DNA from: Nocardia inohanensis NBRC 100128
GTDB taxonomy: Bacteria; Actinomycetota; Actinomycetes; Mycobacteriales; Mycobacteriaceae
Assembly (NCBI RefSeq): GCF_001612945.1
Contig: NZ_BDBK01000010.1
Location: 372,001-436,000, forward strand
DNA length: 64,000 nt
Direction: 5' to 3'
Below the pieces are notes generated by a model. It worked only from the letters and a program-made list of their open reading frames with translations, had not been told where the DNA came from and searched no databases. Of the stretch, positions 52,837 to 61,189 are shown one piece after another. The first letter of the stretch is position 1. Every line of letters begins with the position of its first letter. Made by a program: the position numbers and the translations under genes.

Positions 52837-54045
52837 TCAGTCGCCGCCGAGCTCGCTGTAGCGCTTGACCGCGACGGACTCGTGCAGGCGCACACCGTTA
52901 TTGCCGAGTTTCGCGGCCGCCCGGCTCACCGTTACCGGCAGGATCCCGAGCAGGCGGACGGCATTGACCATCGCCCAGAGTTCGAAGCGCCCACCGGGGA
53001 TGAGCGATTTCGCGGCGGTCGCGGCGAAACGACGGCTGCGCTGTACATAGTCGTGCATTTCGTGTTCGTAGGCGGCGAACGCGGCGCGGTGATCGCCGGG
53101 GTGGCGGGCCATTTCACCGGCGAGCAGGTAGGCGCCCACGACCGCCATGCTGGTACTGCCGCCCACGGCGGGACCAGGGCAGTACGCCGCATCGCCCACC
53201 AGGGTGACCCGGCCGCGCGACCAGGTTTCCAGGCGCAGCTGGGTGATCGAATCGAAGTAGAAGGATCCGGTGTGATCCAGTTCGTACAGGAGCCGGGGCA
53301 CTTCCCAGCCCAGATCTCCGAAATGCCTGCGCAACAACTCTTTCTGCTGTTCGACTTCGCGATGGTGATAGTTCAGCTGCTGCGGCGGACGGAGAAAGTA
53401 TCCAGCACGGGCATCATCCAGATGCGCTGCGCCGTACATGCCCGCGCCCCGCCCGACGTCGACGATCATCTCCATCACGCCGTCGAGCTCGCGGTAGTTC
53501 GGAATCGAAATAATGGCCAGGTACGCGCCGAGCCAGGTGGTGAACTCGGACTCCGGGCCGAAAACCAGCGTGCGCACCTTCGAGTGCAGCCCATCGGCAC
53601 CGACGATCACCTCGAAACGTTCCGCCGGATGGTGTTCGAAGCTGACCTGTCCGTCCTCGCCGATCGTGACGATGGAATCCTCGAAGAGATAACGCACGTC
53701 GGAACGTGTCGCGGCGCGCAGTATTTCACTCAAATCGTCACGCATGATCTCGACATGATCGTCGGACAGCGCCGAGAAGAGTTTACGCAGGTCCAGGCTC
53801 ACCTGCCGGCCATCGGTCCGATGCAACACAAGGCTGTCGGTCCCGGTAGCCCGCGCTCGGATCTGCTCGGCAACCCCCATCCGCTCGGCAATCCGCAGCG
53901 CAGGCCGAAACAAATCCACCGCATACCCACCCGAAACACGCTGCGCCGGCGCGCGTTCCACAACGGTGACCTGATGCCCACACCGATTGAGCCAATAGGC
54001 GAGCGTCGGCCCGGCAATACCGGCCCCCGAGATAAGAATCCGCAT
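52837..54045 (-). CDS. FAD-dependent monooxygenase
   Basis: A 402-aa class A flavoprotein monooxygenase. The GxGxxG loop is ILISGAGIAGPTLAYWL, DG motif is VIVGADGLHSKVR, and GDAAYCPGPAVGGSTSMAVV is the second FAD motif. It is like TetX/PhzS-type hydroxylases; substrate unknown. ATG 54045 has GAGG 7 nt upstream. Confidence 0.9.
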   Translation of the reverse strand: MRILISGAGIAGPTLAYWLNRCGHQVTVVERAPAQRVSGGYAVDLFRPALRIAERMGVAEQIRARATGTDSLVLHRTDGRQVSLDLRKLFSALSDDHVEIMRDDLSEILRAATRSDVRYLFEDSIVTIGEDGQVSFEHHPAERFEVIVGADGLHSKVRTLVFGPESEFTTWLGAYLAIISIPNYRELDGVMEMIVDVGRGAGMYGAAHLDDARAGYFLRPPQQLNYHHREVEQQKELLRRHFGDLGWEVPRLLYELDHTGSFYFDSITQLRLETWSRGRVTLVGDAAYCPGPAVGGSTSMAVVGAYLLAGEMARHPGDHRAAFAAYEHEMHDYVQRSRRFAATAAKSLIPGGRFELWAMVNAVRLLGILPVTVSRAAAKLGNNGVRLHESVAVKRYSELGGD

Positions 54046-54163
54046 CACTGGTCCTCACGCAACGATCACCGCTGTCGCCGACCAGTCTTCCCGGCACTCC
54101 TACCACCAAGCCTAGCCCAGCGACCAGGCCTCCCATAGACACTCTTCAGCAGGTCCGATGCGC

Positions 54164-54727
54164 TCAACACGTGGCGAACTCTCCCAGCTTCCGCACAAAC
54201 CTGGACATATGTGGATCAGTCATCGGCAGCCCGTCGGGCTCCAGATCCCACCACCGCCCCCCGTCGAACTCCACCGGATCAAGCGCATACTCCCGCCGCC
54301 GATCACCACGAATGACGTACCACAACGAAACATCCACATGTCCCGCCGTCTTACCCACAGTCGTTGTCCACGTGAGAAAGAACGGCTGTTCCCCCACCAC
54401 ATCGAAAACCGCCTCCACCCCCAGCTCTTCCACCGCCTCCCGCCGAGCAGCAGTCAACGGATGCTCCCCAGGCTCGACGTGCCCGCCCATCGGCAAGTGC
54501 AGCCCAGCCATCCGATGGAACCCCAGAAACACTCCCCGCGCCCCAGGATCGACCAGCACCACATACGACACCAGATGCGGCGACGGGGTAGCCGGTTTGG
54601 CCCGCCGGAAAATATCGTCCGTCGCCCGCAGCCACTCCGAAGTACTTGCGATATGCCCCCTTTCGACCTCATCGAACGGCTCGATCCCCCCGACCAACTC
54701 CGCGACAACAGCAGTAGCAGGACGCAT
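54164..54727 (-). CDS. NUDIX hydrolase
   Basis: A 187-aa protein. The Nudix box is complete: GGHVEPGEHPLTAARREAVEELG (shown here as positions about 81-103, Gx5Ex7REUxEExGU). VFLGFHRMAGLHLPMGGHVE immediately precedes and overlaps it. Hydrolyses a nucleoside diphosphate linked to another moiety; the specific substrate is unknown. Single gene, divergent from the methyltransferase pseudogene. Confidence 0.9.
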   Translation of the reverse strand: MRPATAVVAELVGGIEPFDEVERGHIASTSEWLRATDDIFRRAKPATPSPHLVSYVVLVDPGARGVFLGFHRMAGLHLPMGGHVEPGEHPLTAARREAVEELGVEAVFDVVGEQPFFLTWTTTVGKTAGHVDVSLWYVIRGDRRREYALDPVEFDGGRWWDLEPDGLPMTDPHMSRFVRKLGEFATC

Positions 54728-54803
54728 ACCGGCGAACGATACGCCCGGCGACCGACAGCTCAGACCCTGGCGCGTCCCGGGCCGGAGGCTCTAGCGTCTT
54801 GGA

Positions 54804-55306
54804 ATGACCTGGCACGCACCGACTTCGGTACCGCGGGATCCGTACTACACGCTCTCCAACGGGTGGGATTCCGCCGAGGAACGGCTGGCGCTGCTCGGAG
54901 CGGCGTATGACCCGGGGGGTATCGCGCTGGCAAAGAGGCTGTGATGGAAGAGGGGAACGGTCTCGGCGTACTTGATGAGATGCCGGGAGCGTTAGGTGAA
55001 GTCTGGCGGACCTTCGCGTCTACCGAGATCGAGGGGGCGAACCAGTCGTGGGCACGGAATTTGCCCTCGCGGTTGGAGGCACTGGGGCTCGTTCAGGTCT
55101 CCGCCGACGCGGACATCCCGATCTTTCGGGGCGGTTCGGCGATGGCGCGCATGTGGAGCCTGACGTGGGCACAGACGCATGATGCGCTTGTCACGCTCGG
55201 TGTCTCGACCGAGACGATCGCGACCGCGTGCGCCGAATTGGAGGACGAACAGCGGTGGTTGTATGCCCCGCCCACAATCCGCGCGTGGGGTCGTGCGGCT
55301 CGATGA
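54804..55306 (+). pseudogene. class I methyltransferase with central deletion and frameshift
   Basis: An N-terminal fragment from ATG 54804 (DPYYTLSNGWDSAEERLALL ... GGIALAKRL, then TGA near 54940) matches the first 46 residues of a common actinobacterial methyltransferase. From about 54941 a different frame gives the C-terminal part: NQSWARNLPSRLEALGLVQV, FRGGSAMARMWSLTWAQT, APPTIRAWGR. The central SAM-binding part (motif I GxGxG and the acidic motif) is absent. A deletion of about 350 bp with a frame change explains both pieces. Not functional. Confidence 0.75.
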
Positions 55307-55512
55307 CGCGAGTGCGGCGGCCTCGAATGCTCGGATGGGCTGCGCATCGTTCTCCCCTTCGACATCCGATTGTCCTCCTGACGATCGGATCGAACTTCCC
55401 CCTTCGCTCGACTGTTATCGTTCGGGCGACCGAAGAGTCGGCGAAGCGGTCAGGCGCGGTTGGACCTTGCGCCGGCTCGCCCGGCCGCATGGCACCGGCA
55501 GGAGGACGCGAA

Positions 55513-56397
55513 TTGACGACCAGAGGAACGACCGCCCGGAGCCATCGCCGAATGCTCGCCATCACGGCGGCGCTGACCCTGACCAGCTTCGTTCCGGTCG
55601 TAGCGGCGGCAGATCCGCCCGGCGAGGGCGGAACCTATGTGGCGCTTGGCAGTTCGTACGCCGCCGGTCCCGGGTTGCTGCCGTTGATCGACACCGGTTG
55701 CATGCGGTCGAGCGCCGATTACGCCCATCGAGTGGCGGACCGCTACCGAATGGAGCTCGTCGATGTAACTTGCAGCGGCGCAACGACATCCGACATCCTC
55801 AGCGAGTCGCAGCGGACGACCGGCGGTGGTCGGGTTCCGCCGCAGATCCGCGCCGTCACCGCTGACACCCGACTGGTGACCGTCACTGTCGGAGGCAATG
55901 ATCTCGGCTACATCGGCGACCTGACCACACTGAGCTGCCTGCACGCGATCGGCGCGGGGAAACTGTGCGGGACGGCACGCGAGAACTCCCCCACCGCAGC
56001 CGATTTCGACGCGGTCGAGCACAGCCTTGCCGAGGTGGTCACGGCCGTGCGCGCTCTCGCACCGAATGCGACAGTGGTTCTGGTCGATTATCTGCCCGTC
56101 CTGGATCCCGACGGGGCCACTTGCGCCGCGGTGCCGCTGAGCGCCGCCGAGGCGATAGCGTTCGAACGCACCTATAACGGCCTGGTCGAGGCCACGGCGC
56201 GGGCCGCGGCGGCGACCGGCGCGGAACTGGCTCGCGCCGGCACCGACCACGCCGCGTGTTCCGCCCAGCCGTGGGTGAGCGGCTTCGAGTTGCCGAACCC
56301 GTTGACGGGCAAGGGCATTCCCTATCACCCCACCGATGCGGGTATGGCGGCTGTCGCCGATTCCGTCGCCGCAGCCCTCGAGACCCGGGCCCGCTGA
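55513..56397 (+). CDS. secreted SGNH/GDSL hydrolase
   Basis: A 294-aa exported lipase/esterase-like protein. TTG 55513 is fixed by GGAGG 8 nt upstream; a longer ATG frame from 55228 is not supported. Signal peptide runs to about residue 34. Block I is YVALGSSYAAGPG (Ser nucleophile), block III VGGNDLGYIG (Asn), block V YHPTDAGMAAV (Asp/His). Several paired Cys (CMRSSAD, CSGATTSD, CAAVPLS, CSAQPW) suggest disulfides, as in SGNH lipases from Streptomyces. Confidence 0.87.
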   Translation: MTTRGTTARSHRRMLAITAALTLTSFVPVVAAADPPGEGGTYVALGSSYAAGPGLLPLIDTGCMRSSADYAHRVADRYRMELVDVTCSGATTSDILSESQRTTGGGRVPPQIRAVTADTRLVTVTVGGNDLGYIGDLTTLSCLHAIGAGKLCGTARENSPTAADFDAVEHSLAEVVTAVRALAPNATVVLVDYLPVLDPDGATCAAVPLSAAEAIAFERTYNGLVEATARAAAATGAELARAGTDHAACSAQPWVSGFELPNPLTGKGIPYHPTDAGMAAVADSVAAALETRAR

Positions 56398-56505
56398 GCC
56401 GATCATCAGGACGGGCGCCAGGCCTCGATAAGTCGGCTTTGGTGGACGCGCCCCTTTTCGGTGCCGCGCGGGGCCGCCGGTTCGGAGCAGCTAGCCTGCC
56501 CAGCT

Positions 56506-57933
56506 GTGCTGACGCTGCTACGCCGCCCCCGAATCTTGGCGATTTGGACGGCTCAGCTCTTGAGTATTCTCGGCGACCGCTTCTATGCACTGGCTATCAT
56601 GTGGCTCGCGCTGGAGCGATCCGGGCCGGTCACGATGGGCGCGATCGCGATCGCCGAGAGTGTGCCGTTCATCCTGATCGGAAGTTTCGGTGCCCGCCTT
56701 CTGCAGCGCTGTGCGAGCTTCCGTCTTCTGGCCGGGATCGACTGCGCTCGTATGCTTTTGGTCGCTGTTGCCCCTTTATTGTGGTCCCTCGGTGGCACGC
56801 CGGCGGTTCTGGTTCTCGCGGCCGTGCTCGGCATGCTGGCGGCGTTGTTCGATCCTTCACTCGGTGCACTGGTTCCAGATCTCGTCGATGACGAGGAACG
56901 GCCCGAATTGGTGGCGGCGATGGATCTCAATGGCCGCATCGCGCGGATCGCGGGCCCGGCACTTGCGGGAGTAATGCTGCTGCTGGTTCCGGTGCCGGCG
57001 TTGTTCGTCGCCGACTCGGTGACCTTCGCGGTCTCGGTGCTCGCGCTGGCTTATCTTGCAGAGGCCCGCCCGCCCCACGCGTCGTTCTCGGACAGCAGAG
57101 ACGTGAAAACACTTCCGGCCGTGATGGTTTCGGCGCGGTCGATCCTGCGGTCGCAGCCCGCGCTCGCGGCGGCGTTCGCGGTACACGCCGCCGGATTCTT
57201 TCTCAATGCCTTACCCGCGATCGGGTTGCCGCTTCTGCTTTCTCATCAACTCGACGCCGGCCCCGCCGCCTACGGGTGGGTACTCACCGCGACCGGCACC
57301 GCAGCGCTGGTCGGCAATTTGGTGGCGGCACGGCTGCGCCCGGCAGCGTTCCTTCCAACGTTCTGCACGGCATGGGCGGCGTCGGGCCTGTCGTTGGTGG
57401 CCACCGGTGCCGCGCACAATCTGGCGCTGGTGATCGCGTTCGCGAGCCTCTCGGGGTTCGTATCCCCGTTCATCTCGATCACGCTCGGTACCCAACTGGC
57501 CGGACACGACCATCCAGTGCGGCTGCGGTTGCTGACGGTCAATCACACGGTCATGCGCTCGGCCGGCACTGCGGGCATGGCGGTCATTCCGATGTTGGTC
57601 GCCCCGGCACCGGCGCGCCGATTCGTCCTCGGCGGAACAGCATTGGCACTCATCGCGGTCACCGCGTGGGCGCTGATGGCCGCGTATGCTTCCCGGGCAA
57701 GGGCTGTCCGCGCGTATTCGCTATCTCTCGGCGTCTTGATAATCGCCTTGCCGCGCAAGGTTGGCGACCAACGCGCTGGTGCCTGCCGCGAACCTGTCGC
57801 GGGTCGACCGAAGCTACGCGCGACGCACCGCCTTCTCGGACAGCAGCGTGCCACAGCTCGCAGACGATCGACCACCACACCCGTAGAGCCCGAACGGATT
57901 AACGTCTTCACCACCTACACCACCCGGGAGTAA
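56506..57933 (+). CDS. MFS transporter (MFS_3-like) with unusual C-terminal tail
   Basis: A 475-aa transporter from GTG 56506, whose VLTLLRRPRILAIWTAQLLS is the normal family start; a longer frame from 56461 is possible. About 12 helices to residue 405. The last 70 residues (after ASRARAVRAYS) are basic and look like noncoding read-through: ATHRLLGQQRATARRRSTTT. A frameshift or loss of the original stop may have extended it. The next gene starts 5 nt after its stop. Confidence 0.75.
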   Translation: MLTLLRRPRILAIWTAQLLSILGDRFYALAIMWLALERSGPVTMGAIAIAESVPFILIGSFGARLLQRCASFRLLAGIDCARMLLVAVAPLLWSLGGTPAVLVLAAVLGMLAALFDPSLGALVPDLVDDEERPELVAAMDLNGRIARIAGPALAGVMLLLVPVPALFVADSVTFAVSVLALAYLAEARPPHASFSDSRDVKTLPAVMVSARSILRSQPALAAAFAVHAAGFFLNALPAIGLPLLLSHQLDAGPAAYGWVLTATGTAALVGNLVAARLRPAAFLPTFCTAWAASGLSLVATGAAHNLALVIAFASLSGFVSPFISITLGTQLAGHDHPVRLRLLTVNHTVMRSAGTAGMAVIPMLVAPAPARRFVLGGTALALIAVTAWALMAAYASRARAVRAYSLSLGVLIIALPRKVGDQRAGACREPVAGRPKLRATHRLLGQQRATARRRSTTTPVEPERINVFTTYTTRE

Positions 57934-57938
57934 TACCC

Positions 57939-58433
57939 TTGCCACCTCTCCAGGTTTCCGTCTGCGGTCCCCGCCACTGCACCGACGCCGATACCGAGAA
58001 CGCTCGCGCTATCGGCGAGCTCCTCGCGCAGGCCGGTGTCACCGTATTGTGCGGAGGAGGGACCGGGGTTATGGGGGCCGTCGCTGAAGGGGTGAGGAAG
58101 GGCGGCGGACTGGTGATCGGCGTCCGGCCGGATACCAACCGCGCCAACGCCTGCCCGGACTTGTCGGCAGTGCTGTACACAAACATGGGCGAGGCCCGAA
58201 ACTCGATCCTGATCGAGTCCGCCGACGCCGTGATCGTGGTCGGCGGTTCTTGGGGCACTCTGTCCGAACTCGCGCTCGCGAATCGGCGCGGCGGCGTGCC
58301 AGTCATATCGATCGGTGGCTGGCAGGTGCTCGACACGGACGGCAACCCGGTTGAATCATCCATCGTCGCCGCGACCCCCGAGGCGGCCGTCGCCGAAGCA
58401 ATCGCGCGTGCCAACACCTGCACTCGGTCGTAG
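57939..58433 (+). CDS. TIGR00725/LOG-like Rossmann protein
   Basis: A 164-aa protein starting at TTG 57939 (GGGAG upstream). LCGGGTGVMGAVAEGVRKGG and VVGGSWGTLSELALA resemble the nucleotide-binding motifs of the TIGR00725 subgroup of LOG-like proteins (GGGxGVMG and GGxGTxxE, here GSWGTLSE). Classical LOG enzymes are cytokinin-releasing phosphoribohydrolases; the Ser-Trp variant of the motif makes that activity uncertain. Probable operon with the MFS gene. Confidence 0.85.
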   Translation: MPPLQVSVCGPRHCTDADTENARAIGELLAQAGVTVLCGGGTGVMGAVAEGVRKGGGLVIGVRPDTNRANACPDLSAVLYTNMGEARNSILIESADAVIVVGGSWGTLSELALANRRGGVPVISIGGWQVLDTDGNPVESSIVAATPEAAVAEAIARANTCTRS

Positions 58434-58476
58434 GGCGCGCCGGGCTACCACCCGGATACAGAGGCGGCGGTCGACC

Positions 58477-59298
58477 TCACCGCGCGGCGGTCGCCGGCCC
58501 GTACTGCCTCCGCAGGTGCTCGGCCAGCGAATAGAAGACGAAGTAGTTGGGAATGCTGCCGACCGGGGTGTTGGTCAGGTTCAGCCATTTGCCTTCCACG
58601 CCGATCGATACCGTGCCGTCGCGGACGCTGAGGCTTTCGATCCGCGTCCAGGGGGCGCTCTTGTGGCGGGATCCGATTTCGGTGGCGGTGATCCACAGGT
58701 CGCCGAAATCGACTCGCTCACCGGCATTCACCCGCGCCGCCGCGACCGGTAGCTGGGCATCGGTGACGGCCTGCTGGAGCTCGGGCCCCCACTGGTCCAC
58801 GCCTGCGAATGCCTCACTCAGCAGCACCTGGGTGCCGTCGAGGGCGGTCAGGCGATAGTGGTAGGTGGTGTGGGTATGAACGCCGTTGCGCAGGTGCCGG
58901 GTGATGGTCTGGAACACCTCGACCGTGTCGTAGCGGGCCACGTGCTCGCGGCCCCGGTAGGCCATGACCAGGCCGCGCTCGTACAGGTCCAGCCGGGCGC
59001 CGGTATAGCGATTGTCGTACTTCAGCATTCGCACACCGCCGATGATCAGCATGAACCCCGCGATCACGCCGGGATACAGACCGAGCGCGGCGAGGGCCTC
59101 GATATCGGCGGAGAATCCGATGACCGCGATCACAACCAACCCCGCGAAGACCGCCGCCGTAATCCTGATACTCCGCCAATTCGCCTGCGGCGCAGGATAA
59201 GCGGACCGATGCGCCCCCAACCCATTCCGCTCGGCGGCGATCGCGATACGCCGCAACAACTCCGGATCCTCATACCCGGGCACAACGGTTTCCGACAT
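58477..59298 (-). CDS. DUF6585-type membrane protein
   Basis: A 273-aa protein with two adjacent membrane helices at about 45-90 (ITAAVFAGLVVIAVIGFSAD, YPGVIAGFMLIIGGVRML) followed by a soluble PH-like domain: YTGARLDLYERGLVMAYRGR, TTYHYRLTALDGTQVLLSEA, TVSIGVEGKWLNL. I recall this layout as DUF6585. Function unknown; a cytoplasmic lipid- or protein-binding domain on the membrane is inferred. RBS GGGGGAG 4 nt upstream. Confidence 0.78.
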   Translation of the reverse strand: MSETVVPGYEDPELLRRIAIAAERNGLGAHRSAYPAPQANWRSIRITAAVFAGLVVIAVIGFSADIEALAALGLYPGVIAGFMLIIGGVRMLKYDNRYTGARLDLYERGLVMAYRGREHVARYDTVEVFQTITRHLRNGVHTHTTYHYRLTALDGTQVLLSEAFAGVDQWGPELQQAVTDAQLPVAAARVNAGERVDFGDLWITATEIGSRHKSAPWTRIESLSVRDGTVSIGVEGKWLNLTNTPVGSIPNYFVFYSLAEHLRRQYGPATAAR

Positions 59299-59502
59299 TG
59301 AACTCCCCCTCGATCAAGATCTCTGCTGCGGCCCAAGCCTAACGTTGCCTGCGGCCGGGGCAACCGACACGTGGTGCCCATTGCAACGAAGCCGGTCAGC
59401 GCCCCGTAGGAAGTTCCGAGCTCCGAACGGTGATCAGACCGAAAAGCCGCTGATCGGTTCACTCCGTACAGGGCCACGGCGGAGAAAGGAAAGCTCGACG
59501 CC

Positions 59503-59535
59503 GACGGACCGGCATACGAACCGCGCGGTGCTGGT
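59503..59535 (+). repeat. 33-bp direct repeat, left copy
   Basis: Matches 61090-61122 at 31 of 33 positions (differences at repeat positions 9 and 22, counted by eye). The pair flanks the DUF4143 gene. Confidence 0.85.
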
Positions 59536-59654
59536 AGAGCCCGGCGATCGTCACCGCTCCCGCTGCCCGATCGCAACGAATCATCTGCAGACGAAGGAGC
59601 CGACTCAATGACGACGCTCTGGCGAAGCGTTGGCGGCAGGAGGCGCACGATCAT

Positions 59655-59723
59655 TGCGGCAGATCGCGCACGTAAGCTGCGGCAGATCGCGCACACGTTC
59701 TGCGGCAAATCGCGCATGGAGTC
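59655..59723 (+). repeat. three 23-bp tandem repeats (iteron-like) upstream of DUF4143 gene
   Basis: Units start at 59655, 59678 and 59701, each beginning TGCGGC(A/A)(G/A)ATCGCGCA and differing mainly in the last 7 bases. A fourth partial TGCG follows at 59724. The array ends 12 nt before the start codon at 59736, where a repressor or plasmid-type initiator could bind. Confidence 0.85.
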
Positions 59724-59735
59724 TGCGATACTCCT

Positions 59736-61007
59736 ATGGTGACCTCGTCCTTCTCATCGTCGCCGATTGGTCGGATCCTTCCCCGCCACGCCCATTCGGC
59801 AGTGCATGAAGCTCTTGCAGATACTCGTGTCGTCCTCGTCAACGGAGCTCGGCAATGCGGAAAGAGCACGCTGGTGTCCCGAATAGGCAGGGAGATCGGC
59901 GCGACCTGGCGCAGCCTCGACAAGCCGGAGACCCGGCAGGCGGCCGACTATGACCCCACGCAGTTCGTCCTCGACGATTCCCTCTTGATCATCGACGAGG
60001 TGCAGCGAGTACCGGAGCTGTTGCTGGCGATCAAGGAGACCGTCGACGCCGATGGACGACCCGGACGGTTCCTGCTGACCGGTTCGGCTCACGTCATGGC
60101 ACTTCGGAGCGTTCCCGACGCCCTCCCCGGACGCATGGAGACGATCGAACTCTGGCCGCTGTCCCAAGGCGAAATCGACGGCGCGCCCGATAGATTCATC
60201 GATTGCGCTTTCGAACGCGGACCCCAGCTACGGCACGTAGGGACCGAGAATCGCGATGACTACATCGAAAGGATCGCACGCGGCGGCTTCCCCGAAGCCG
60301 TTGCACGAGAAGGCAAACGGCGTTCCCGATTCTTCTCCTCCTACGTCGCCGATCTGATCAACCGAGACGTCATGCAACTGTCCGAGATCGAACGCACCAC
60401 GGAGATGTTCACCCTGACCAACCTCGTCGCGGCCAGATCCGGCCAACTCCTGGTGCCCGGCGCACTCGGCAACGAACTCGGCTTGCCCAAGGACACCGTC
60501 GCCCGCTATCTCCGCCTCCTGGAAGAGGTTTTCCTGATCAAGCGAATCCCCGCTTGGTCCCGAAACCTGACCACCCGGGCCGTCGCGACCTCCAAGGTGT
60601 TCATGGTCGATTCCGGAATCGCCACATATTTGTGCGGTGCCGACCCGCGCGCGCTGCGGGCCGTGAACGGCCCGCTCGGGTCCCTTCTGGAGGGCTTCGT
60701 AGCCGCCGAACTCGCTCGTCAGCTCACCTGGTCCGATCAGGAAGCCCGCATGTTCCACTACCGCACCCGCGACAACGTCGAGGTCGACATCATTCTCGAG
60801 AACAACCGACGCGAGGTGATCGCGATCGAAGTGAAAGCCGCCGCCACGGTCAAGGGCGAGGACTTCCGCGGTCTCCGCCACCTCGCAGAACGACTGGGAG
60901 ACGACCTCCTCGCCGGATACGTGCTCTACACCGGCACCGAAACCCTCCCCTTCGGGCCGAAATTCCGCGCCCTGCCAGTCAGTGCCCTATGGAACGCGCG
61001 CCCATGA
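59736..61007 (+). CDS. AAA ATPase with DUF4143 domain
   Basis: A 423-aa protein. Walker A is NGARQCGKSTLV (about residues 36-47) and Walker B LLIIDEVQ. Residues 200-290 hold a winged-helix-like linker (GNELGLPKDTVARYLRLLEE), and DUF4143 covers about 250-390 with a nuclease-like signature VDIILENNRREVIAIEVKAA (D...ExK). Roles are unclear; the family is common in mobile regions. It is preceded by 23-bp iterons, flanked by 33-bp repeats and followed by a hairpin, as an inserted cassette would be. Confidence 0.85.
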   Translation: MVTSSFSSSPIGRILPRHAHSAVHEALADTRVVLVNGARQCGKSTLVSRIGREIGATWRSLDKPETRQAADYDPTQFVLDDSLLIIDEVQRVPELLLAIKETVDADGRPGRFLLTGSAHVMALRSVPDALPGRMETIELWPLSQGEIDGAPDRFIDCAFERGPQLRHVGTENRDDYIERIARGGFPEAVAREGKRRSRFFSSYVADLINRDVMQLSEIERTTEMFTLTNLVAARSGQLLVPGALGNELGLPKDTVARYLRLLEEVFLIKRIPAWSRNLTTRAVATSKVFMVDSGIATYLCGADPRALRAVNGPLGSLLEGFVAAELARQLTWSDQEARMFHYRTRDNVEVDIILENNRREVIAIEVKAAATVKGEDFRGLRHLAERLGDDLLAGYVLYTGTETLPFGPKFRALPVSALWNARP

Positions 61008-61189
61008 CCGCCTTGAACTGTTCGCGCGCTGCTACGAAAACAGCAGAGCCGCAGGCTATAGACCTGTGGCTCTGCTATTGGGTGGAGCTGACGGACCAGC
61101 ATACGAACCGGGCGGTGCTGGTGGACGGGCCGGACGTGATCATCCGGGCCGTGGGTACCCGACCGGTAGCGGGCGGTGGTGCCCGATGA
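61004..61189 (+). CDS. 61-aa ORF, probable remnant of a longer conjugation-linked gene
   Basis: ATG 61004 overlaps the DUF4143 stop (ATGA), and its TGA overlaps the next gene's ATG (ATGA), so it is read as part of the transcript. The product MTALNCSRAATKTAEPQAID ends with WVELTDQHTNRAVLVDGPDV and RPVAGGGAR. The first part lies over a hairpin. The second part looks like the end of a larger gene, also present in decayed form at 59503. I think it is the leftover C-terminus of a gene interrupted by the DUF4143 cassette. Confidence 0.45.
   Translation: MTALNCSRAATKTAEPQAIDLWLCYWVELTDQHTNRAVLVDGPDVIIRAVGTRPVAGGGAR
61042..61076. terminator. hairpin after the DUF4143 gene
   Basis: AGCAGAGCCGCAGG (61042-61055) pairs with 61063-61076 over 14 bp (one G-U) around a 7-nt loop. 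It would terminate the DUF4143 transcript 35 nt after its stop, but lies inside the 61-aa frame. Confidence 0.7.
61090..61122 (+). repeat. 33-bp direct repeat, right copy
   Basis: 31/33 match to 59503-59535. In this copy the sequence encodes TDQHTNRAVLV in the 61-aa frame. Confidence 0.85.

Larger units (their letters stand above)
59299..59735. other. non-coding stretch with remnant repeat and iterons
   Basis: 437 bases without a convincing gene. Near 59503-59535 is a 33-bp repeat that recurs at 61090-61122. A reading frame there (THTNRAVLV-like) looks like the decayed end of another gene. 59655-59723 is a set of three 23-bp tandem repeats just before the next gene. Nothing else recognised. 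Confidence 0.55.

Noticed and set aside
55228..55512. 95-residue extension of the SGNH hydrolase to an upstream ATG
   Set aside because: It places non-hydrophobic, Arg-rich sequence before a proper signal peptide; the TTG at 55513 has a strong RBS.
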